The position numbers were made by a program, and so were the translations under genes. This document shows, piece by piece, positions 56,891-64,000 of a stretch of 64,000 nucleotides of DNA; the first letter of the stretch is position 1; every line of letters starts with the position of its first letter. The notes beneath the pieces were generated by a model that saw only the letters and a program-made list of their open reading frames with translations, made no database searches and had not been told where the DNA came from. The stretch is taken from contig NC_089318.1 of assembly GCF_036669915.1 (NCBI RefSeq), positions 18,023,012 to 18,087,011 of the forward strand. The letters run 5' to 3'. This DNA is from Pocillopora verrucosa. Its lineage: Eukaryota; Cnidaria; Anthozoa; Scleractinia; Pocilloporidae.

Positions 56891-56950
56891 ACTTACTTAG
56901 ACAGTGCTCAGTTCTGTCGCCTCGTCCGTAAAACAGAGATCCTTGGGCGA

Positions 56951-57739
56951 TTAACCCTTTTCTTTCGGTGCCAATGTCACCTCTAAATTTTCATAATCGC
57001 TGATGTTATCTGAATCATCAATCGACGTTTGAACCGTCTTACTCGAAGGACTTGATTCTGCACGCTGAAAGAGTGAGAGCCAAAAAATCAGCTTAAGTGG
57101 ATGCAAACAAAGACATAGACATAAAAATATCAGTTCATCTTTTCAAGAAAAAGATTAAGAATTCAGAGTGAGAGATCCTAAAATCAGAGAATCTTGAAAT
57201 AAGTTAAATCCATCTTGTGCAAATGCAGTATTCGAACTGTAACCGTCTCTATCTCTCGGCGCCAAAATTTGATCACGTGACTTTAGTTGCGAAACCGCTG
57301 AGACTCAACAAGACTCGGGAGAAGAGGCGAACCATTCATGCGTCAAATTCTCTGGTGGGAAAATTAATTATCGTACCGACGAAGAACTCGTGTCAATTCT
57401 AGGTTCAGCGTTCATTGCAATCAATTTCTTGAGCTTTAGACACTCTTTTATAATAGGGATGTAGTGCCTTGGTACGTCTGCATCTTGGGCGATGGCAAGG
57501 AGATCGTGGCCATCGCAACCGTCTTTTTCTGCAAGATAAGATACGAACAAAGATCAATGGAGCGGTCAAGTTTGTGAATGTAAAGTTGCAGTAAAATATG
57601 TTGTTAAGAAATTTCTTTTGCCTACCTTTCCTTTCTTAAGTCTCATTCCATGCGACTGTAGCCAGGAAACAGCCTCTTCAGTGACGAATTCGCTGCTATA
57701 ATTCATTATTGTTTCCGACGAAGGTTCGACTAATGCCAT
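56951..57739 (-). CDS. Unrecognised three-exon gene carried in the 4.1-kb element (57739..57626, 57528..57377, 57064..56951)
   Basis: Exon 1 starts MALVEPSSETIMNYSSEFVT and has SWLQSHGMRLKKGK before a GTAGGC donor. Exon 2 follows TTATCTTGCAG and holds GCDGHDLLAIAQDADVPRHY, then IPIIKECLKLKKLIAMN. Exon 3 follows CACTCTTTCAG and encodes RAESSPSSKTVQTSIDDSDN, ending APKEKG and stop. Exons 2 and 3 join in phase 0. Exon 1 ends in phase 0 but exon 2 needs one leading base, so a frame problem exists at junction 1 (indel or another splice choice). A GTAAGT donor about 50 bp after the stop suggests a spliced 3' UTR. The start codon abuts the X-type terminus at 57741. No family is recognised. It could be a captured host gene fragment or an element gene. 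Confidence 0.45.
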
Positions 57740-57740
57740 C

Positions 57741-57876
57741 ACAGGAAGCTCACGCTCACGTCTCGAAAAAAAGCCAACGATTAATTCGTTGTGTGACTCG
57801 GTGTTCAGTTACGAGAGGAACCGTTGAAAATTTGAACACTTTATAAGGAATAGTATAGGGAACGAAATATGGTCGA
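57741..57876. mobile_element. Element X terminus fragment, ~136 bp
   Basis: CACAGGAAGCTCACGCTCAC and CGTCTCG..AAAAGCCAACGA to GGAACGAAATATGGTCGA match the outer end of X (24232-24376), with short deletions. Confidence 0.7.
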
Positions 57877-59232
57877 AAAAAGAAAATTATTTTTATATTT
57901 TCTTTTTTTTTCAAAAATTGCACCTCGTTGGGGCCAAATTGGTCAATCCTACTTGGCTCTTGGAAGGGCCAAATTGAGAAAAAAGTTCCAAAGTAGAATT
58001 CATAGGGGCCAATTCAGATTTTGGAGGGGTCGAAATGGTACCTGTCCCGCCCGTTTTAGCTCAAATAGTCCAAAACGAACCTTGATGGGCCAAACTGGCC
58101 CTCGAGAAATTGGGGCCAATTTGGCTTTTGGGGTCAATTTGGCTCTTTTCATTTTACAGTGTACGAATTTTCAAAATGGCGGACGGGCCAAAGAGGGAAA
58201 TAAAAAAAACAAAGCGATTTTGCGATGAATACTCAACATACACCTTCGTTAGAAAGGTGAATCCACGGAAGAAAGATACAAAACTGTATGATATTGAGAT
58301 CGATATGATATTAAATCGATACCGAGGGCCCGTTTCCAACTTGCTAAGAAGTGCATTTAGTTACCTTCCGCCACGATTACTAGCTTTCTTGACAGCTTTC
58401 TGAAGACAGAATACTTTCTTTCTGAAGACTTCTGATATGCCGCTATTGATTATTACACCTCGTACATCTGATTGCTCAAACACTTTGTTTACGATTGTTG
58501 AAAGGAACGACTCATGGTTCTCCGTCTTCGTCTTTACATTGCTTTGAAATAGTATAAATTAGTAAGCTGAAACGAAAAATTAATAAGGGAAGTTTACGAA
58601 AAATCCAGTAAACAAGCTTAAAAAAGGCATTTATTTAGACTTCATAATTCAACGAACTTCACAAATCTTACTTGTTTATCTCGTAAATAAACGATGGCAG
58701 ATTAATTCCCGAAGCGCTTTCTGAGTTTCCCGATCCCTCTCCTACTGCTTTAACGCTTACAAAACAGGAAAAAAATCAAAAGGAGGAAGATACAGCTGTT
58801 TTGAAACGCCATTTGACGAGGATAAATCTGCATTTTGTTCGACACTTTACATATCAAAACAAAGGAAATTTGTTCCTCTTTTTGATTCTGGCGGTACATT
58901 TTTAATTTGCGCCTGCGTAAAAGAGATATCGCTCGAGACCCTTCGCTCGGTCGTGTTTTGATCAAAAACGCCTTGTTAATTTCACGCAACCGCTCGGAGA
59001 AAAGGTAAAAATGACGAGGGAAAAACTTTACCTTCAAGTTAGAAAATTAGCGAAATAGAAAGCCACAATATTATAGTTTAATATTTCAGAGGTACATTGA
59101 GTGCTTTTTTCCGTAGAGAATCCGCACGATGGTAAAACATTCGAAAATTACACTCGATTTGAGTGGGGTGTTGAAGTGGGCGTGGTTACCACATTCATGT
59201 TAAGACTATTTGTACCCCATGAGTTTGATATG

Positions 59233-59370
59233 TGCAACTTTGGGAAATGGAAATATGCTAATGATTTGCAAATTTACGAAATGGAAAATCAAATGCAAAA
59301 TAGAAATCTGTGATAATGAAAATATGCCAATGATTTGCAAAATAGAAATCTGTAATTTGCGAAATAGGAA
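59233..59370. repeat. ATTTGCAAAT satellite continuing after element Z
   Basis: Same units as at 17.0 kb and 45.0 kb. It is followed by the TAGCCTACGTGTACCCGTAC hairpin arms (59422-59504). Confidence 0.7.
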
Positions 59371-59579
59371 TCCCTGCGGAAAACTCTACAAGCCAGAAGA
59401 ATGAATCGGTCAGTTAACCACTAGCCTACGTGTACCCGTACCCCAGGTGAAACGGAAACGAGGGAACGGGCGGGGGGAGGGTAAAGCTACACGTAGGCTA
59501 GTTCACCATAAGTATGGATTGCAGCCTTGCAAATAATAATAAAAACAACTAGCGAAAGTGAGAAATAAAAATATCTACG

Positions 59580-59811
59580 TGGTAAACTTTGCGAAATCTC
59601 CACTACGTTCGTGAATAACTCAATGCGTCGTTTAGGTCATAGAGCGCAAAAGTACTTTGAAATGTTAGTTGACGCTGCAGCTGCACCGTCTATAAGGTGT
59701 AATATAGGCGGCCGCCGCCGTCAAAAATACAGGCATAATAATTGTCAACTGATTATTTTTTGCAGAACGTTGAATCTTATCTTAAGAGATTTATTTAAAA
59801 TACAACTAGAC
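59580..59811. repeat. Dispersed repeat block, left half
   Basis: Copy of 21430-21680. It ends at AACTAGAC where element Y is inserted. Confidence 0.65.
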
Positions 59812-59973
59812 CCTGTGAGCAGGGTAACTGGGAGACCTGGATGGTACTGGATCCTTGGAATCAAGTGTAGTGATACAACGGGTGTCGGACTAGTATACTG
59901 AAATAGCTAGCTCAAGTCTGGCCAAGGGCATACACCTATTTCAAACATAGGCATGCTATGCATGCAAGAGTTA

Positions 59974-60841
59974 TTTTTTGTAGGGTGGGTGGATTACTTG
60001 AAACATTGTAAGTGATCTACATTCTTGCCAAAGGAAAGAAGAGTATTAACGCGGAAAAGAACGGAAATGTCGAATTACCTCACATACAGGTATTTTGAGG
60101 TAGATTATGGTAGATTATGTGTGTTGTGCGAATAAATGTAACCAAAAATAAACTGTATTGGTGCCACGGATACCTGTTAGTACAAAATGCAGACAGCAGA
60201 CTGCAGACCGGATACAAAATCTAGACTGCAGACTGCAGACTGCAGAGTGAGTACAAAATGCAGACTGCAGACTGCAAAGTGAGTACAAAATGCAGACTGA
60301 GAATCTAAAGAGTTTTTACGTCTGGTATATAATAACATGTCATCTTACAGCTTACTGAGCGTCACGCAATCGCTTTTCCGCGATTAGCCTTCACGATTAT
60401 TTGCACTATTGTGGAAAACTCCTAGCCCATTTCTTGATGAAAATCGATCGTAATATAATTTCAAGCCTTCAATATAGTCTTCTTACTTTGCGCGCGAGTT
60501 GGTTGGTGGGATTTCTGTACAGATTTTACCAACGTAATAAAAGTAGATAATAAATAAAGATAATAAATAAATAAAGCAAGATTAAAACGGCAGAAATCGC
60601 TAGAACTACAACGGATACACAGGGTATGAGTGAGTTTTGTTGATTTTACGAGAAAAATATTCATATTTCGAAATATTTATCGTTGTAAATCGACCACATT
60701 TCGATCCCTATACTATTCCTTATAACGTGTTCAAATTTTCAACGGCTCCTATCGTAACTTAACACCGGGTCACACAACGCGTAACGCGTTCATGAATTAA
60801 TCGTGGGCTTTTTCTCGAGGTATGAGCTTGGGCCGCCTGTG
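59974..60841. mobile_element. Element X, right-half fragment inside Y
   Basis: AGGGTGGGTGGATTACTTGA to GAGCTTGGGCCGCCTGTG. It includes an expanded GACTGCAGACTGCAGA repeat (60190-60300). It is close to the copy at 45473, so X entered before that block was duplicated. Confidence 0.7.
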
Positions 60842-61206
60842 ACAAGACAATCACGTAAACAATACTTAGCATAATAACATTATACACAAAAAACACAGGA
60901 TTTTGGATCATGTATTTATTAAAAAAGTATATCCATACAACTATAATGAAAACAAACATAAGATTCACCTTTCTGATCGTGAAATTAATACCATTCGCAC
61001 TGTTGTCGTGGCTATGTTCCCTGGCATCAAATGAATCCAACATGGCGTCTTTCTTCACAAGCAGTTTGTATCCATTATAGTTTTGTTCTTCAGTCTCACG
61101 GTAGTAGTGTTGTTCAATAGATTACATAGAGTATATGCAGTTTGGTTTCAGATTTCAGATTTTGCTTTTTACAACGAGTGTACGTTTTTCAACTAAGACA
61201 TTGGCA

Positions 61207-61260
61207 TAATTGGCATACAAGGCATACAAGGCATACAAGGCATACAAGGCATACAAGGCT
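61207..61260. repeat. 10-bp tandem repeat (GGCATACAAG)n
   Basis: Five exact copies of GGCATACAAG with partial copies on both sides. Confidence 0.9.
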
Positions 61261-61799
61261 TTCATGACTTTCAAGCGTTCGCGACTCAATCCGTTCCAAA
61301 ATTACCGCTCAATAACATCTTTTAGCGTGGATTGGCCGCGAACAATACGGCTTGTGTATGCGTCTGTAAGTATTTTGAGCGTTTGCGCCACAATGCTCCA
61401 GATGATCGTCATCCAAACACGTTGAAATACAAAACGACTGACAAAAGAGTTTTATGACCAAAAATCTCGTGGTTTGTCATGTGACCCGGCCCTGTCCATG
61501 TATGACAACGTCAATCATCATCAAGATAACACGCGTGATCAGCATGTGAACACCTCATTGGATCACAGTTAACTGTCATGGTGTTGAGGGCCCAATGACC
61601 ACTGGGTACTATTGCGCAATTTTTCCGTTTTTTTGGTGGAGGAAAAAAAAAAAGACGACAAAAAAACAAAGGCATTTTATATTTTATGACTGGGCTACCA
61701 CAGGTATCCCAGTAAATAGACAAGTCGCCTTGGGTGAGATGAAATATTCAAACAAAAATGGTTTATACAATTCAGAAACTATGTAGCTACCCTTGTTAA

Positions 61800-61995
61800 A
61801 CTGATTCAGTAAAAACACGAGTGGCCAAGTGTTAACTGAAACGGTTCAGTGTCGAAATGACAAACGGTTCAGCTAACTGTACTTTGGTTCAGTGACTTGA
61901 CACAAACGGTTCAGAGTAGTGTGAAGTGGCTCAAGTTATCGGCAAATAGTTAATCGTAAGCCGCAATGGTTTAGTATCGCATCAATCAACTCACC
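61800..61995. repeat. GGTTCAG tandem array, third copy
   Basis: Nearly identical to 46575-46770, then followed by the same CTTATGCCTTCCGCTGAAAC sequence as A3. Confidence 0.75.
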
Positions 61996-62335
61996 CCTTA
62001 TGCCTTCCGCTGAAACCAAAACTTTTAGACACGAGTTCACAGAAAATACCATGAGGACGAAGAGGTCGATGCCGATGATCTAGCTTCACAAGTCGAAACT
62101 GACCGAACAAGGCAGAAGATAAGGAGGGACTTCGCAAAATTTTAGACGAAGACTACAGGAGAGGGTACAGCTGCTATTAAGCTAAAAAAATAAAGACCTT
62201 TGCATCTCACTCTTCTTTCATATCTATTGTCTTTGCTCACGAAAACAACTGACTATGTCTTGGGATTTTTTCATCGAGGAAAATTTGCAGGAAGCCTACT
62301 GGTCAAAATACTGCTGGCTCACTCTTAATTTTAGA
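61996..62335. repeat. Short A-intron piece joined to the 47.6-kb segment
   Basis: 61996-62050 equals 46770-46825. It jumps at ACAGAAAATACC to the segment seen at 47645-47925, so the ~820 bp between them are deleted here. The match to 47.9 kb ends at about 62330. Confidence 0.65.
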
Positions 62336-62880
62336 AGTCACGCAATTAAACGCCGGGAATGCTCGATCGAGAGAGGTGTAAATTTATATGTAGTAATAGA
62401 ATACTTGAAAAAAAATGCAGATACTTCACGATCGAAGCAAGCAAATAATTCCAGAGATCTGCAGATTATTCTGAAATTGTTATCGTGCAGACAGCTGGCA
62501 TGAACACGCGGTTGAATAATTTCCACGGAAAGCCTTCGCGTCACGCAACAGATGTTGGTTTCGCGGACCTCTGCATGGAAATGTTGATGGTGGTAAGTGA
62601 CAACAACAACACTATTTTATTTATTTTCGGGATAGTAGCACAGTTTTTAGTTTGATAGAACTATTGATATTTGCTCTCAAGGGAGAGCGCAGAATTTCTC
62701 ATCTGTAGAAGCCGAAGTTGTAGCACACTGGAACTTGTAATAATAGAGAGCTTAAGCAACGAACATTTTTTCACGACGGAGGTCTCCATTCCGTGAGAGG
62801 AATGGATCGAGAACGGCGTTTGTGGCGCGAAAATTTTTAACTTAAGCGTGTGTTCCTTTTTCACGACGGACGCGTACAGT
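62336..62880. other. Upstream region of the Harbinger gene, no gene recognised
   Basis: Possible 5' end of the Harbinger element, since similarity to the 47.6-kb segment ends here. There is a plausible donor (GGTAAGTG) at about 62593. No second Harbinger ORF (Myb-like) is visible. Confidence 0.4.
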
Positions 62881-62923
62881 GTTGAATTGCTCAGTGCACT
62901 GAAACGAAAAACTGGAAAAGCTG

Positions 62924-64000
62924 TTGGAAATGTCTTTGTTTAAAGAAGCTCTGGAAATGCTTTTGTTAAACCATGATATGAAAGTTATAAATGACGAAGA
63001 GTTGCTTTTGTTGCTGGACGACAACACATCGAGAAGCCCCGAGTTTAACTACGAAAACTATCAGAGATTCAACTTAGATGAAATTCAGGAGCCGGAATGC
63101 AAGGCGGAATTTCGTTTTAACAAGAACGATATCCCAGTGAGTGGCGGAGGTTCTTGGGTTGCCCGAAACATTCCGATGTTCTCAAAGAACTGTGGCAAAC
63201 AAGCTGGAGGGCCTTTGTATGCTACTTAGGAGAACAGCATACCCTTGTCGCTACAGTGACCTCATACCGAGATTCGGTAGACCCGTTCCCGAACTTAGTA
63301 TGTCGTTGACTACCTTTATGATAACCATGGTCATCGATTAACACAGTGGAACCATCAGATCATGAGTCCTCCTCTCCTTCAAACGTATGCTGATGCTGTG
63401 TCCGCACAAGGAGCTCCCTTAAACAACTGTTTTGGGTTCATTGATGGGACTGTCAGGCCAATATGCCGACCTGTTGAGCTTCAGGAAGTGGTCTACAATG
63501 GGCACAAACGAGTGCACGCGTTAAAATTTCAGTCACTTACAGTACCCTCTGGACTAATAGCCAATCTGTTTGGACCAGTAGGTAAGTTTTTTGAAAGGAA
63601 ACTTAAATTTGGTTACTGTTTTCAACAATTCAATTTTACATGCGCAAAATTTTACACTCGATTAAAAAAAAAAGGAAAAAAGAAAAAGTATAAATGAAGG
63701 TAATGAAGCCAAGGAAATTTTATAAATCGATGTAATCTAAATTCACTAAATTAATTTGGTTTTATTCAGATAGCATGTTGGAACCTCCTGAAAGTAATGA
63801 TCATAACAATTTTGCTGATCACATTTTTAGAGGGCAGGAAGCATGATGCTGGCATGCTGAGGGATTCCCACATGCTTGATGACTTGGAACTGCATGCCTA
63901 CTCCCCTACTGGCCAAGTCATGTGTGTATATGGTGACCGTGCCTACCCACTTAGGGCACACTTACAGGCTCCATTCAGAGTAGGAGCAAGAGCATTAACA
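62924..64000 (+). pseudogene. PIF/Harbinger transposase, frameshifted twice, cut by the right edge (62924..63581, 63831..64000+)
   Basis: The N-terminal part is MSLFKEALEMLLLNHDMKVI to KAEFRFNKNDIP. Then, in another frame, AEVLGLPETFRCSQRTVANK, LAYPCRYSDLIPRFGRPVPELS-type residues (here TAYPCRYSDLIPRFGRPVPE). From about 63305, back in the first frame, it reads VDYLYDNHGHRLTQWNH, SPPLLQTYADAVSAQGAPLN and the nuclease motif FGFIDGTVRPICRP (first catalytic Asp), YNGHKRVHALKFQS and GLIANLFGPV. A GT-AG intron (63582-63830) in phase 1 leads to EGRKHDAGMLRDSHMLDDLE (second Asp), then VYGDRAYPLRAHLQ. The final acidic residue lies beyond the window. Breaks at about 63137-63141 (+1) and about 63303 restore each other. 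Confidence 0.8.

Larger units (their letters stand above)
54049..58161. mobile_element. 4.1-kb TIR element (CACTG ends, TA duplication), nested in Z
   Basis: The right end read inward is CACTGTAAAATGAAAAGAGC and the left end is CAATGTAAAATTAAAAGAG. Both continue into GGCCCC/GGGGCCAAATTGG-rich subterminal repeats (54068-54350, 57930-58150). TA flanks both sides (54047-54048, 58162-58163). The empty site is at 19619-19620 in Z copy 1. CACTG ends and a 2-bp duplication suggest a CMC/EnSpm-type element, though no transposase is recognised. It carries a spliced gene on the minus strand. Confidence 0.75.
53952..59232 (-). mobile_element. Element Z copy 2, split by a 4.1-kb nested element
   Basis: It begins CATATCAAACTC (53952) and ends GAGTTTGATATG (59232). 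Removing 54049-58161 leaves about 1.17 kb, matching Z copy 1 (18569-19715) in reverse. The empty site in the satellite is at about 45000 (CTTCTGATTTGCAAATTTGG). Confidence 0.75.
59812..61713. mobile_element. Element Y, 1.9 kb, flanked by an 8-bp duplication
   Basis: AACTAGAC (59804-59811) and AAATAGAC (61714-61721) flank it. The uninterrupted site is at about 21674 (ACAAATAGACAAGTCG). Its ends contain ACTGGGAGACCTGG and CAGGTATCCCAGT in inverse. An 8-bp duplication is usual for hAT elements. It contains an X fragment (59974-60841) and a 10-bp tandem repeat. No transposase is recognised. Confidence 0.6.

Noticed and set aside
60759..61058. Minus-strand frame with a hydrophobic segment (MFVFIIVVWIYFFNK)
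   Set aside because: It crosses the X terminus into element Y sequence. The corresponding sequence at 46.3-46.5 kb is not open.

Overview
The window is eukaryotic. It is AT-rich, its genes are split by GT-AG introns in consistent phases, and it is full of nested class II, Penelope-like and Helitron-like elements with many microsatellites and palindromic MITEs. The gene content (SLC16-type monocarboxylate transporters, small GPI-anchored Ly6/CD59-like proteins, cnidarian-style PIF/Harbinger, integrase-like and Penelope GIY-YIG fragments) suggests an anthozoan cnidarian, most likely a stony coral. The organism is inferred from family resemblance only. Layout: 1-10.7 kb holds two divergent SLC16-like transporter genes, the left one (minus strand) cut by the window edge and the right one (plus strand) complete in four exons. 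From 11.5 to 53.6 kb lies a minus-strand cluster of two-exon, secreted, GPI-anchored Ly6/uPAR/CD59-like genes. It arose by segmental duplication of a pair, here called A (signal exon MKQWR...) and B (signal exon MKLWF...), and is now in three states of decay. Unit 1 (about 9.9-17 kb) has a broken A1 and an intact B1. Unit 2 (about 22-45 kb) has an intact A2 and a B2 that lost its signal-peptide exon. Unit 3 (about 46.8-54 kb) has no A exons left and an intact B3. Each B intron carries the same two old transposon fragments, a zinc-ribbon/HTH integrase-like piece on the plus strand and a Penelope GIY-YIG piece on the minus strand, so these predate the duplications. Because the units are paralogous, several insertions can be read against an empty site elsewhere in the window: a 751-bp element flanked by TTAA (16.2-16.9 kb), a 1.9-kb element flanked by GAAAGA (22.1-24.0 kb), a 12.9-kb composite element flanked by TCAAGAC (24.2-37.1 kb), a 4.1-kb CACTG-ended element flanked by TA (54.0-58.2 kb), and a 1.9-kb element flanked by an 8-bp duplication (59.8-61.7 kb). 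The 12.9-kb composite is the most striking object. Two inverted copies of a 1.42-kb TIR element (X) bracket a near-perfect giant palindrome with arms of about 4.65 kb. Each arm carries an AAGATCTT-rich satellite, a tRNA-like gene with intact Pol III boxes, and part of a central array of 56-bp hairpin units. One arm only is interrupted by a 3.57-kb Helentron-like insertion that carries a frameshifted RPA/OB-fold gene and an N-terminal Rep/helicase-polyprotein fragment. From 59.2 kb to the right edge, more copies of the same repeats lead into a PIF/Harbinger transposase gene with two compensating frameshifts, cut by the window end. Host function is limited to the SLC16-like transporters (membrane transport of small organic acids or related solutes) and the Ly6-like proteins (likely cell-surface, GPI-linked). 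Nearly everything else is mobile DNA. Long stretches with no recognised gene are listed as such.
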